This document shows positions 16,798 to 25,770 of a stretch of 64,000 nt of DNA, one piece after another. Position numbers and translations under genes: made by a program. Source of the DNA: Bacillota bacterium (GTDB lineage Bacteria > Bacillota > Clostridia > Acetivibrionales > DSM-1351); assembly GCA_023392075.1 (NCBI GenBank), contig JAEVZU010000193.1:1-64000 (forward strand). Reading direction: 5' to 3'. Each line of letters begins with the position of its first letter. The first letter of the stretch is position 1. The notes under the pieces are model-generated. The model made no database searches and was not told where the DNA came from. It worked only from the letters and a program-made list of their open reading frames with translations.

Positions 16798-17067
16798 AAA
16801 CTTCGCCTCCCTTCAATCTATCCATACCAAATTTTATCATAATTATATCAAATTTGTAACTAGCTGCTTAACAAGTATCATTTTTCAACATCATAAAACA
16901 CACTCCCGAAAGCCAGAACAAAGATTGTCAAGGGGTAAAATGATTTTTTGTAATAATGCGCAAAAAACCGCTATCCTGTCGTTGTTTCGGGTAGGCGGTT
17001 CTGATATAATATTCGTGTATATTTAGGTTCAACCCATGGGCGATATTACTAATAAGGTGGTTAGAGA

Positions 17068-17511
17068 ATGAATAGGATAAACTTAATCTGTCTTGGCGTT
17101 CGTGATATGGTAAAGTCTTTGGAGTTTTACAAGAATATCGGTTTTCAGACATACGAAAAAGAAAGCAGTCCGGCAGTCGTGTTTTTTGACAATCGAGGAA
17201 CAAAATTGGAGTTATATCCGATTGACGGTTTGGCGAAAGACATTAACGCCGCTAATCCTCCACATATCAGTACAGGTTGTTTCGGTGGGATTACGCTTGC
17301 AATCAATATGAAATCCGAAAATGAAGTAGATACGTTCATGGATACCGTTTTTAAATATGGCGGTACGATTGCAAAGAAACCTGAAAAGGTGTTTTGGGGT
17401 GGATATAGCGGCTATTTTCAAGATTTAGACGGTTACTATTGGGAAGTCGCGTATGCTTCTTCGTGGCAGTTTGACAAGAATGATATGCTCATTATTGAAG
17501 AAAACAGCTAA
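17068..17511 (+). CDS. VOC (glyoxalase/bleomycin-resistance) family protein
   Basis: A 147-residue protein with the two beta-alpha-beta-beta-beta modules of the vicinal-oxygen-chelate fold: INLICLGVRDMVKSLEFYKNIGF at the start and GYSGYFQDLDGYYWEVAYA at the end. The second module carries the typical DLDGYYWEV metal-ligand strand. Members include glyoxalase I, drug-binding proteins and dioxygenases; the substrate cannot be inferred. It is followed after 130 bp on the same strand by an AraC regulator with an effector-binding domain, which may control it. Confidence 0.85.
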   Translation: MNRINLICLGVRDMVKSLEFYKNIGFQTYEKESSPAVVFFDNRGTKLELYPIDGLAKDINAANPPHISTGCFGGITLAINMKSENEVDTFMDTVFKYGGTIAKKPEKVFWGGYSGYFQDLDGYYWEVAYASSWQFDKNDMLIIEENS

Positions 17512-17643
17512 TCAGCTTTCGACCTTGGGCTACAGCACGACGTTAATTTATTTTTTCCAAGATTTCAGCAAGTGAAATCAAGCAATGCAAGTTTCATTAC
17601 TCTATAATGACTATAGGGTGGTTGAAACGAGGTGAGCAGACGA

Positions 17644-18612
17644 ATGTACGAGTGGCAGAAGCAAATTCAAATAATTGTTGATGAAATTGACAAATGTATT
17701 AAAAATTATAATGATGAAGCCTTGACACTACGCTTTCTTTCTCGCAGGCTGGGTTATTCCGAATTTTATACAACGAGAAAATTTAAAGAAATATCGGGTA
17801 TACAATTTAGGGACTATCTGCGAAATAGAAAATTAGCCTTTGCACTAAAAGAGGTTAGGGATAGTGAAAAAAGCATTTTGGATATTGCTTTTGATTATGG
17901 TTTTTCATCACACGAAGCTTTTACCAGAGCTTTCAAGGGAACATATGGTGTAGCTCCAAGTGAATACCGAAAAAAGCCTAAGCCTGTGGTGCTTCGTACA
18001 AAAATAAACCCTTTTGACCGCTACTTTTTAGGATTTGGAGAGATTGGTATGATAAAATCTTCAGATGATGTTAAAATTTATTTTGTAACCATTCCCGCAC
18101 ACAAATTTTTGCACATCAAAAACTATGAGAGTAATGGGTATTGGGATTTTTGGCAAAAGCAAAGTCTTATCCCGGGACAGGACTGCGAAACAATTTGCGG
18201 CTTACTTGACAGCATCAAGGACAAATTGGATGACAATGGCGGGAGCGAATCCAACAGCAGCAGCGGTCAGATTATGGCGTACATTAACGACCCGGACGGC
18301 AGACTCTGCGATTGGGGTATTCCACGTACAGAGTGTTATGGTGTACGTCTTCCTTTTGATTATAAAGGCGAAGTACCTCCGCAAATGCTTATGGTTGATG
18401 TTCCCGAAGCCGAGTATATTGTTTTTGAACATGGGCCATTCGATTATGAGCAGGAAAATCGGAGTGTAGAGGAAAAGGTTGAAAAGGCAATGTCAACTTT
18501 TGATTTTGCAGGCACCGGTTACTGCTTTGATACTTCCCCCGGCAGAATAATTTACTTTTATCATAATCCGGAGCGGTTTTGGAAGTATATTAGGCCGGTA
18601 CGGAAATCATAA
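17644..18612 (+). CDS. AraC family regulator with GyrI-like effector-binding domain
   Basis: A 322-residue protein. Residues 10-105 are a two-helix-turn-helix AraC domain (LRFLSRRLGYSEFYTTRKFKEISG, then ILDIAFDYGFSSHEAFTRAFKGTYGVAPSEYRK). Residues 140-315 are a GyrI/Rob-type effector-binding domain ending RIIYFYHNPERFWKYIRP. The order (DNA-binding first) matches Rob and related drug-responsive regulators. The ATG at 17644 is preferred over the GTG at 17632 because GAGGTGA lies 8 bp before it. The upstream VOC gene is the probable target or partner. Confidence 0.88.
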   Translation: MYEWQKQIQIIVDEIDKCIKNYNDEALTLRFLSRRLGYSEFYTTRKFKEISGIQFRDYLRNRKLAFALKEVRDSEKSILDIAFDYGFSSHEAFTRAFKGTYGVAPSEYRKKPKPVVLRTKINPFDRYFLGFGEIGMIKSSDDVKIYFVTIPAHKFLHIKNYESNGYWDFWQKQSLIPGQDCETICGLLDSIKDKLDDNGGSESNSSSGQIMAYINDPDGRLCDWGIPRTECYGVRLPFDYKGEVPPQMLMVDVPEAEYIVFEHGPFDYEQENRSVEEKVEKAMSTFDFAGTGYCFDTSPGRIIYFYHNPERFWKYIRPVRKS

Positions 18613-18623
18613 TCAATTTATTT

Positions 18624-18658
18624 TCAAGACGGGCAAGTTTACGGCTTACCCGTCTTGA
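18624..18658. terminator. Terminator-like hairpin after the AraC gene
   Basis: TCAAGACGGG pairs perfectly with CCCGTCTTGA around a 15-base loop whose AAG/CTT can extend the stem. It lies 12 bp after the AraC stop; the following T run is poor. Confidence 0.6.
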
Positions 18659-18751
18659 TTGCGGATTTACCGCTCCATATCCTGCGTCCGGCTCTCCATG
18701 CCTTTTGAATAAATCTCTCGTTAATGAATTACGGTAGCAAGCCGCCAGTAA

Positions 18752-18859
18752 TCAAGGCAAAGGCGTGCAGTAAGGCTTTGTGCCTTGCAAGCGGCTTTAA
18801 CGCAGCCGCAGGGAAAATTAACCACTCAAAAACGTATTGTACATTGTCAATAGAGGGTA
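18752..18859. repeat. Family B element copy B3
   Basis: About 108 bp matching the right two thirds of B1 and B2, starting at CAAGGCAAAGGCGTGCAG and ending AATAGAGGGTA. Both hairpin stems are intact; the one base change in the second hairpin (TTCAAC to TTTAAC) is in the loop. The left end is lost. It lies in the 310-bp gap between the AraC gene and the convergent nicotinate phosphoribosyltransferase gene; the rest of the gap shows nothing recognisable. Confidence 0.7.
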
Positions 18860-18922
18860 TGAAGTTTTGCAATTTGACATTTTTGACCTCACTGTATCCA
18901 AAATTTAAGTTTAAATTGAAGA

Positions 18923-20362
18923 CTACTTTACGGAATAACTCTGTAACAGTCCCTGTTTCTCATCCCACAGTTTCTTGGATAAATCTACATAATATTTGTG
19001 CGGATTTTCAAACCTTTTTACCTCGTCCCATATGGTGTCCACCTGGGCTTGGCAAAACTCCTTTATCTGCTGGGCATCAGGACTTTCATACACACATTTG
19101 CCCTTCTCAAAAACAGGCACCAACAGTTTTTGAACTCTGAAACCGGTCAAAGTTTTTCTCTTCCAGGTATATTCAGGGTCAAATATTTCATAAGGCTCAT
19201 TCTCATCAATCACTTCATCATGCATTGTGAGTACGTCTGCAATAGCTTTGTTGCTCTCTTTGTCATACAACCTGTAAACCTGCTTGAAACAGGGATTGGT
19301 TACCTTTCCTACATTCTCGCTCAACTTGATCTTTGGTATGATATTACCGTTTTCCTCAATGGCAACCAGCTTGTAGACCCCTCCAAAAACCGGTTCCGAT
19401 CTGGAGGTAATCAGTCTTTCCCCCACTCCGAACAGGTCAACCTTTGCCCCCTCAATTAAAATATCTCTGATTATAAATTCATCCAGGGAGTTTGAGGCCA
19501 CTATTTTACAATCGTGGTAGCCTGCTGCATCCAGCATTTTTCTGGCAGCTTTCGACAGGTAGGTAATATCCCCCGAATCTATCCTTATACCTTTTGGTCT
19601 GAACCCTCTCGGCACAATCTCTTCATTGAATGCCTTAATTGCATTTGGTACCCCTGATTTCAGCGTATTATACGTATCCACCAGGAAGGTACAATTGTCG
19701 GGGTAAGTCCGTGCATACATGCGGAATGCCTCAAGCTCGTCCGGAAACATCTGAATCCAGCTGTGCGCCATTGTTCCTATTGCAGGAATGTTAAATTCCT
19801 TCTCGGCTATAGTGCAGGCTGTCCCTACACAACCGCCGATGTATGCGGCTCTTGCACCGTAAATGGCACCGTCATAACCCTGGGCTCTTCTGGAACCGAA
19901 CTCCATCACTTCCCTGCCCTGTGCAGCTCTTACAATTCTGTTTGCTTTAGTGGCAATAAGACTTTGATGATTGATAGTAAGCAGAATCATTGTTTCAATA
20001 AATTGGGCTTCTATAACAGGCCCCCTCACAATAACCACAGGTTCACCCGGAAATATGGGCGTTCCTTCAGGGACGGCCCATACATCACAGCTGAACTTAA
20101 AATTCATCAGATATTCCAGAAAGTCTTCACCAAATTGTTTTCTTCTTAAATATTCTATATCGGATTGGCTGAATTTAAGATTTTCAAGGTAATGAATAAC
20201 CTGCTCGACTCCTGCCATAATTGCAAAGCCGCCATTATCGGGCACCTTTCTGAAAAACATATCAAAATATGCTATCTTATCCTTCCAGCCGTTTTGAAAG
20301 TAGCCATTGGCCATTGTTATTTCGTAGAAATCGGTAAGCATTGTCAAGTTCATATTATTCAT
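18923..20362 (-). CDS. pncB: Nicotinate phosphoribosyltransferase
   Basis: A 479-residue enzyme that makes nicotinate mononucleotide from nicotinate and PRPP, the committed step of the Preiss-Handler NAD salvage route. Recognisable segments: LTDFYEITMANGYF near the N-terminus, EFGSRRAQGYDGAIYGARAAYIGGC (active-site region), AHSWIQMFPDELEAF, RIDSGDI (PRPP-binding) and GVGERLITSRSEPVFGGVYKLVA. Length is normal for the Gram-positive type. Start at 20362 follows AAAGGAGATATCTAT; upstream in-frame codons lack this. It starts 13 bp after the nicotinamidase-like gene and is the last gene of an nrtR-led operon. Confidence 0.93.
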   Translation of the reverse strand: MNNMNLTMLTDFYEITMANGYFQNGWKDKIAYFDMFFRKVPDNGGFAIMAGVEQVIHYLENLKFSQSDIEYLRRKQFGEDFLEYLMNFKFSCDVWAVPEGTPIFPGEPVVIVRGPVIEAQFIETMILLTINHQSLIATKANRIVRAAQGREVMEFGSRRAQGYDGAIYGARAAYIGGCVGTACTIAEKEFNIPAIGTMAHSWIQMFPDELEAFRMYARTYPDNCTFLVDTYNTLKSGVPNAIKAFNEEIVPRGFRPKGIRIDSGDITYLSKAARKMLDAAGYHDCKIVASNSLDEFIIRDILIEGAKVDLFGVGERLITSRSEPVFGGVYKLVAIEENGNIIPKIKLSENVGKVTNPCFKQVYRLYDKESNKAIADVLTMHDEVIDENEPYEIFDPEYTWKRKTLTGFRVQKLLVPVFEKGKCVYESPDAQQIKEFCQAQVDTIWDEVKRFENPHKYYVDLSKKLWDEKQGLLQSYSVK

Positions 20363-20375
20363 ATAGATATCTCCT

Positions 20376-21056
20376 TTATATAAGTGCGGCAATAATTTCA
20401 ATCCCGTTAATATGCATGTTATAGAGAGCCATTAAATTGGTAAGATCACCGTTGTGAATGCCCAGGTCATAGGTATCAACTGCGTTTATGGGAACGATGA
20501 TCCGTGAACTCCTGTTTTGTTTGTTAAACCAGGTTTTCAAGGTAATTGCAAACTGCTGGACACAGATGTCGGTACAGTCGCCGGTAACTATAAATGTATT
20601 TATGCCCGAATTTTGCCCAAGCCAGTTTTGAAATTCCTCTTCCAGGAAGCCATTGGTAGAGTTCTTTGGGATAAGTTTGTAACCTCCCTTATCTTTAATT
20701 TCATCAACCACCTCTGCCTCGGAAGTATCTTTCAGGCAATGAACGGGATAAGCTTCAAACTCAGGTGATATCCCGGTATGATTGTCGGCAAAAGCCAGCT
20801 TTGAAATTCCCAGTTCATCACATTTTACAGATAAATTTATAATCTCGGGTATGAGGTCCTCCACCCTTTTGCTCATTAAGGCTCCGTTTCTGGCAAAACC
20901 GTTTATCATGTCCACCATTACCAGCGCAGTGTGTGCTGCAGGCAGTTTCTCCAGTTCCAGTGTCCCGGCCTGTTCAAACATTTTATATAAATCATGTAAA
21001 GTTTTGGAGCTAGCTCTTGTAAATTCATCCAAACTTGTAAATTTCATAGACTGCAC
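20376..21056 (-). CDS. Isochorismatase-fold cysteine hydrolase, probable nicotinamidase
   Basis: A 226-residue protein of the isochorismatase/nicotinamidase superfamily. The catalytic Asp is in ALVMVDMINGF, and the nucleophilic Cys in FIVTGDCTDICVQQFAI; a downstream DNHTG segment supplies metal-site-type residues. Nicotinamidase converts nicotinamide to nicotinate, exactly the substrate of the PncB enzyme encoded 13 bp downstream, and an NrtR regulator is upstream. This context makes PncA function likely although family members hydrolyse other amides. Start ATG follows AAGGGGGTGCAGTCT. Confidence 0.82.
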   Translation of the reverse strand: MQSMKFTSLDEFTRASSKTLHDLYKMFEQAGTLELEKLPAAHTALVMVDMINGFARNGALMSKRVEDLIPEIINLSVKCDELGISKLAFADNHTGISPEFEAYPVHCLKDTSEAEVVDEIKDKGGYKLIPKNSTNGFLEEEFQNWLGQNSGINTFIVTGDCTDICVQQFAITLKTWFNKQNRSSRIIVPINAVDTYDLGIHNGDLTNLMALYNMHINGIEIIAALI

Positions 21057-21126
21057 CCCCTTAAAAATTAAATTATTCTGTTCCTTCCAACTGCTTCTTT
21101 AACAATTTTCCTTACGAATTATTCTT

Positions 21127-22050
21127 TTATTCATTTTCCTTGTTCCAGCCTGTATTGAATCTGTAAAGCTTTGATGGCCTGTGCCCTGCATCCCTTGTGA
21201 ATTGGTTTGTTTCAATCACCATATGTGCGGTTTTTCTTCTGAAATTAGCTTTTAACAGTTCAGTATCAAGAATCACTTCATACACCTGCTGGAGCTGAGT
21301 GAGTGTAAAAAGCTCCGGCATCAGATTGAAAGCTATATCCGTGTACTCTATTTTGGCTCTTAGCCTTTCCAGGGCATATTCAATAATTCCGGCATGATCA
21401 AAGGCAATTCCGCTGCATTCTTCTATATTTCCGCAAGTTCTTACCGTTCTTTCACTGACAGTTTTTACTTTTTTTATTACAGCCTCCAGATCCTCTTCGC
21501 CCTCACAGGTCAGTTTTAATTTATAAAGCCTTTGCTGTTCGTATCCGGTGCCAGTCAAAGTCTTGTGCTCCTGAAATAATTTGCACTGCACTGAAAACCA
21601 TTTGGCATCGGCTGCATCATCGTTTGCTATTACTTCCAGAGTACTGCTGTCAGCCAGCGCCATATAAGATGTACTGATAATCCTGGCTCTGGGATCTCTG
21701 TCAACTCCGCCCCATGTATATAGCTGTTCCATATAGACATTGCCTATATTCGTTTCCTCTTTCAATTCTCTCACAGCTGCCTCTTCAAGACTTTCGTCCA
21801 TTTTTACAAAACCACCCGGCAAGGCCCATTGTCCAATAAACGGGTGCTCGCCCCTTTTGATCAGCAGGAGCTTAAGTTCTTTGTCGGGAAGAGTCCTGTA
21901 ATTCCTTTTCTTCACGTCGGTAACAGTAAATATAAGCATATCTACAGTGACCGAGGGCCTTTCATATTTGTACGGGTCATAGGCTGCAAGGAATTCTTCT
22001 TCTGTCTGCCCGTGGGAATTAAGTTTTTCATTAGAAGCCATTACATTCAC
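21127..22050 (-). CDS. nrtR: NrtR-type Nudix transcriptional regulator of NAD metabolism
   Basis: A 307-residue protein. Residues 35-180 are a Nudix domain with the box GFVKMDESLEEAAVRELKEE (the glycine near the end of the consensus is Asn here). Residues 220-305 are a winged helix (LFTLTQLQQVYEVILDTELLKANFRRK) characteristic of NrtR and NadQ-like regulators. NrtR represses NAD synthesis and salvage genes and responds to ADP-ribose. It heads the operon with the nicotinamidase-like and pncB genes, and its own promoter has an inverted repeat at the transcription start, so the operon is probably autoregulated. ATG follows TAGGTGAATGTA. Confidence 0.85.
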   Translation of the reverse strand: MNVMASNEKLNSHGQTEEEFLAAYDPYKYERPSVTVDMLIFTVTDVKKRNYRTLPDKELKLLLIKRGEHPFIGQWALPGGFVKMDESLEEAAVRELKEETNIGNVYMEQLYTWGGVDRDPRARIISTSYMALADSSTLEVIANDDAADAKWFSVQCKLFQEHKTLTGTGYEQQRLYKLKLTCEGEEDLEAVIKKVKTVSERTVRTCGNIEECSGIAFDHAGIIEYALERLRAKIEYTDIAFNLMPELFTLTQLQQVYEVILDTELLKANFRRKTAHMVIETNQFTRDAGHRPSKLYRFNTGWNKENE

Positions 22051-22092
22051 CTATTTTTTTATTATTTTATTTGCTTTTGTTCTTACTATTCT

Positions 22093-22145
22093 GTTATTAT
22101 CATATTGTTAATAACATTATATTCCAAACACCGCATTCTGTCAAT
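22093..22145 (-). promoter_or_regulatory. nrtR operon promoter with probable NrtR operator
   Basis: On the minus strand there is TTGACA (22140-22145), 17 bp, then TATAAT (22117-22122), a consensus promoter. The perfect inverted repeat TGTTATTA-N9-TAATAACA (22093-22117) begins at the edge of the -10 and covers the expected start site, where a repressor would block initiation. Confidence 0.8.
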
Positions 22146-22287
22146 CTTCCCCCTTCCAGCAAACAGCTTTTCATTATATAATTTCTATCAGGGATCGTAT
22201 ATATTCAAATGTTCCGAAGTACCAGGGCACTCCGGCACTTTAATATATTACAGATGGTCAAATATCAGCCTTCAGGAGCACAGCAGC

Positions 22288-23034
22288 ATGTATTATATTG
22301 TTTTTGATCTGGAACTTAATCAGGACTTCTCTTCAGCACAGAATAAATATGCCAATAGAACCTCCGCGCCCTTTGAGATCATTCAAATAGGTGCTGTCAA
22401 ACTGGACGTGGAGCTTAATACCGTTAATACTTTTAACCGGTATGTAAAACCTGTGTTTTATGAAAAAATAAATTCATTTATAACCGGATTGACAGGTATA
22501 ACCACAGAACAGCTTCAGGCAGAAGAAATTTTTCCCGAAGTATACAGGCAGTTTACAGAATTTACAGGCGGGACCGGCTCGGTTTTTTGTGTATGGGGTT
22601 CCTCCGATGTAAAGGAATTATTCAGGAATGCGGGAATCCATGGCCTGAGCACCGGGTTTTTATCAAAAAAATATATAAATATACAGCCATATGCCTCGCT
22701 ATATTTCAACTTTCCGGCAAAAAACCTGCTACGACTTGAACATGCGGTTCAAGCCTTGAACATTCCCATTAATTATACTTTTCACAATGCCTTTCATGAT
22801 GCTTACTACACTGCAGAAATATTTAAAAAAATCTACAACTCCTATATACAGCCAAAGGTTTATGACCCCTCGGACATTCCTGGCAGACCTCCGAGACAGC
22901 CTAAGAGGTCCATCGATATTGAAGGTCTTGTAATGCAATTTGAAAAAATGTATGGCAGGAAGCTCACCCATGAAGAGAAAAGCATGATATTACTTGCGTT
23001 TAAAATGGGAAAAACAGGCCAGTTTCTAAAATAA
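22288..23034 (+). CDS. DEDDh 3'-5' exonuclease (RNase T / DnaQ-like)
   Basis: A 248-residue protein with exonuclease motif I IVFDLELNQ (the D-x-E pair near residue 7), motif II region CVWGSSDVKEL and motif III HNAFHDAYYTAEIF (His and Asp), giving the DEDDh set. Such proteins trim single-stranded DNA or RNA 3' ends. About 50 C-terminal residues after the fold end KMYGRKLTHEEKSMILLAFKMGKTGQFLK. ATG at 22288 is chosen because AGGAG precedes it by 10 bp and the catalytic motif begins immediately; the longer upstream reading frame runs through the nrtR promoter. Divergent from the NAD operon. Confidence 0.88.
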   Translation: MYYIVFDLELNQDFSSAQNKYANRTSAPFEIIQIGAVKLDVELNTVNTFNRYVKPVFYEKINSFITGLTGITTEQLQAEEIFPEVYRQFTEFTGGTGSVFCVWGSSDVKELFRNAGIHGLSTGFLSKKYINIQPYASLYFNFPAKNLLRLEHAVQALNIPINYTFHNAFHDAYYTAEIFKKIYNSYIQPKVYDPSDIPGRPPRQPKRSIDIEGLVMQFEKMYGRKLTHEEKSMILLAFKMGKTGQFLK

Positions 23035-23119
23035 CACATTTATCCATTTAAATAAGTATACATTTTTGCAATTTTACTCAACATAATTTATACTATTTAA
23101 AAGAGTTATTTACGGGGGC

Positions 23120-24004
23120 ATGCCAATGATTGATTTACACATCCATACAACCTCTTCGGACGGTTCCGAGGAACCTGAAGAAATTCTTAAGAAAGCCAGC
23201 CAATTGGGGTTGGAGTATATTTCCATCACTGACCACGATTCTATCGGTGCATACCAAAAGCTGAGCAGGAATAATACAAGAAACCTTTTTAACGGTAAAA
23301 TCATACCCGGCTGTGAATTCACTGCGGTACACAACGGGAAGCCCATTGAAATACTGGGTTATGGCATTGATTTAGATATAATAGAAGCCGCCGGCATTGT
23401 TTCAGATGAAAAATTCCTTAAAAGAGAAAGCGGATACCTGAAAAAATTGATGGAAGTGTGTGAAAACCTTAATATTACGTATAGCAAAGAGCTGTCCATA
23501 AAGGGTACGAAATATTTTGCATCACAGGTGCTGCATTCAGACTTGAGAAAGTATCCCGAAAATGAAAAACATCTGGGAAAAGATATATGGGAAAATTTGA
23601 ATGCCTTTTACAGGACTTGTGTCACTAATGAAAGCAGTCCTTTTTTCCTGGATCAGCTAAAAGACTGCCTCTCGGCCGGGGAAACCGCCGGCCTGATCAA
23701 AGCTGCAGGCGGAAAGGCATTTCTGGCCCACCCTTACGTATATTTTGAACCGGATTATAAAGAATTTCTGGATTCCATAGTAATGCTCAACGTTCTCGAT
23801 GGTATAGAATGCTATCACTCTCTCCATTCGGCCGACAGGACAAGGTATCTTCTCGATTACTGCCATGAGCACAATTTGTACTCCTCGGGAGGAAGTGATT
23901 ATCACGGCAGACTTAAACCCGCCGTTAACCTTGGAGAAAGCATCAGCGGGGTAAAAATACCTTACGATATATTGGCACCATGGCTTCCGGCAAATTTAAT
24001 ATAA
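23120..24004 (+). CDS. PHP domain phosphoesterase
   Basis: A 294-residue protein with the PHP metal motifs: DLHIHTTSSDG at residues 4-14, SITDHDS (about 34-40), a histidine in FLAHPYVYF and GGSDYHG near residue 265. Related to YciV/RnaAM-type nucleases and histidinol-phosphatase-like phosphoesterases. Members hydrolyse 3',5'-nucleotide bisphosphates or short RNA 5' ends. It follows the exonuclease gene by 85 bp on the same strand, so both may handle nucleic-acid ends. Two ATGs (23120 and 23126) are possible. Confidence 0.85.
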   Translation: MPMIDLHIHTTSSDGSEEPEEILKKASQLGLEYISITDHDSIGAYQKLSRNNTRNLFNGKIIPGCEFTAVHNGKPIEILGYGIDLDIIEAAGIVSDEKFLKRESGYLKKLMEVCENLNITYSKELSIKGTKYFASQVLHSDLRKYPENEKHLGKDIWENLNAFYRTCVTNESSPFFLDQLKDCLSAGETAGLIKAAGGKAFLAHPYVYFEPDYKEFLDSIVMLNVLDGIECYHSLHSADRTRYLLDYCHEHNLYSSGGSDYHGRLKPAVNLGESISGVKIPYDILAPWLPANLI

Positions 24005-24020
24005 ACTGTTAATGCCAAAA

Positions 24021-24060
24021 GCTGCTCTCATATTTATATTTTCCATACTATGAGAACAGC
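24021..24060. terminator. Bidirectional terminator between PHP and CuAO genes
   Basis: GCTGCTCTCATA pairs with TATGAGAACAGC (one wobble) around a 16-base AT-rich loop; As precede and Ts follow. It lies between two convergent genes. Confidence 0.75.
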
Positions 24061-24070
24061 TCTTATTTGT

Positions 24071-25636
24071 TTATTTATATTCAGTATACGTATTATTCCT
24101 TTTGTCCTGTATTACCACTGTGACAGAAGTTCCGAAAGAATACTTCTCCAGGGTAACGCTTTCCGGTTCCTTACCGTAGCCGGTTGTTATACCTGCATAG
24201 GCTTTGCCGTTATAAACCACCTTACCGTACACAGTTTGGCATCCTATATAATCTCCGTAGTTATCCTGGACTATTTGATTAATAAATACTTTCTTTGCGC
24301 CCTCGCTCAAACCCGTGAAAGTATCAAAATCAGATTTATTCTTAATAATTACAAACATTATTGCTTCAGTGCTGTCTAAATTGTAGGGATTCTCCCACGC
24401 ACCGTCCACTGGAATCTTTTCAGCCTTAGCAGATAAATTGTTTATTCTGCTTTGTTCCGATTTATCAAGAGTTATTGCGGCACCGCTATTCTGTGAATCG
24501 TCATCGTCCTCAAACTCCATTTTACTTTCATCGGGTATTTCTACTGTAAAATCTCCATTATAATTCTTATATATCAAGGTTTCTCTTACACTGTAATGAA
24601 AATCCGCTATATCCTCTATATAAACATATTTATTAAAGCTGCGTTCAATACTGTTTATTAAATAATTACTTTTATTTATGCTGATTTCCAGATATGTATC
24701 CTCAGGATCCAACAATCCAATATCCTCTTCTACTTCATGCAAATAAACATTTCCTTTCAGCAGGATTGCCTTGTTATTCTGATTTTCCTGGAAGGTTAAA
24801 CCACAATATAATGCTTCTGAAACTTTAAACTTGCTTATATCAAAAAAAGATAAATGCTCTTGATACTCCTGTTTGGTAAAAAGATTTTTTTTCCAATATT
24901 CCTTACCTGCATTTCTGGTATACGCAGAGTTATCATACAAATAAATAACGTTGCCTGCGTTACCCCCGGAGAAATCATCAATATCACCGCTTGCATACAT
25001 TATCTTTTTTTTCTTATCCACTTTTCCCGTTGCTGAAACTTTATCGGTCACAGGATATTCTCTATCGTCCAGTACTGATTCCATCGAATACTCTACAATA
25101 TATTTATTAGCTGCCCCGGATGCGGCAACAGCTTTATCAAGTACAGCCTTAACCTTGTTGTAATCGTTCAGCTTTTGTATATATACACTTTTCTCATCTT
25201 CATCCCAGGCATATTTCATATCCAACAGTTGTGCGGCGGATTTTGCAGGTATGTAATATATGTTTTTATAAAAAACAGGAGCGGCGTTAAGTACGCTCGA
25301 TGACTTGCCCACTGTTGCCTTTGTGCTGTTAACCGTCATTTTGATCTGTTTTTTGCCAGTATTGATTATCAGGTTTTTTTGGTTTTTGTCCAGTTGGATG
25401 TGCTTGTTGTCATTGGGAATCCCAAGCTTGACCAGCAGTTCTTTACCGTTTAACAATATCTGACCGTTGACAGTAATTGGGGCGCTGCTGAAATTGACCT
25501 GCTGCCCGCTGACAAACACTTTAACATTTGCGTTTTCAGCAATGCTGCCGGCTGCATATGAATAACCGTTGAAACCCAGGCAAATTAGCAACGCAGCTAA
25601 TAATCCCGCTATAATTTTCTTCATGCATTTCTTCAT
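24071..25636 (-). CDS. Secreted protein with copper amine oxidase N-terminal-type domain
   Basis: A 521-residue exported protein. Signal peptide about 1-29 (KKCMKKIIAGLLAALLICLGF, then YSYAAGS). Residues 35-160 form the stalk-like CuAO N1 domain common on clostridial surfaces (VFVSGQQVNFSSAPITVNGQ, then YYIPAKSAAQLLDMKYAWDE). Residues 165-390 resemble lipoprotein-type proteins of the LolA/DUF6612 kind, and the remaining 130 residues are unrecognised. Despite the name there is no amine oxidase catalytic domain. Function is unknown, probably at the cell envelope. ATG follows AAGGAGAATTTT. Confidence 0.75.
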   Translation of the reverse strand: MKKCMKKIIAGLLAALLICLGFNGYSYAAGSIAENANVKVFVSGQQVNFSSAPITVNGQILLNGKELLVKLGIPNDNKHIQLDKNQKNLIINTGKKQIKMTVNSTKATVGKSSSVLNAAPVFYKNIYYIPAKSAAQLLDMKYAWDEDEKSVYIQKLNDYNKVKAVLDKAVAASGAANKYIVEYSMESVLDDREYPVTDKVSATGKVDKKKKIMYASGDIDDFSGGNAGNVIYLYDNSAYTRNAGKEYWKKNLFTKQEYQEHLSFFDISKFKVSEALYCGLTFQENQNNKAILLKGNVYLHEVEEDIGLLDPEDTYLEISINKSNYLINSIERSFNKYVYIEDIADFHYSVRETLIYKNYNGDFTVEIPDESKMEFEDDDDSQNSGAAITLDKSEQSRINNLSAKAEKIPVDGAWENPYNLDSTEAIMFVIIKNKSDFDTFTGLSEGAKKVFINQIVQDNYGDYIGCQTVYGKVVYNGKAYAGITTGYGKEPESVTLEKYSFGTSVTVVIQDKRNNTYTEYK

Positions 25637-25770
25637 AAAATTCTCCTTAATATGTTAACTGCACCAGTTTTCGTGCCGTGTAATTTTCGGAATTTATAAA
25701 GTTTCCCGTGTGTTAATTATAGCATTATCTGCCTGGAAAAACCAAAGGTTCGAAGTGTCACATAGTTAAT

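Noticed and set aside
16965..17005. Rho-independent terminator near AACCGCTATCC...GGTAGGCGGTT
   Set aside because: Pairing has several mismatches and no T run follows; it may be a degraded hairpin upstream of the VOC gene.
21829..22287. An N-terminal extension of the exonuclease starting at 21829
   Set aside because: It runs antisense through nrtR and its promoter; the DEDD motif begins right after the ATG at 22288, which has its own ribosome site.
24071..25636. A copper amine oxidase enzyme
   Set aside because: Only the N-terminal stalk-like domain is present; there is no catalytic domain or topaquinone motif.
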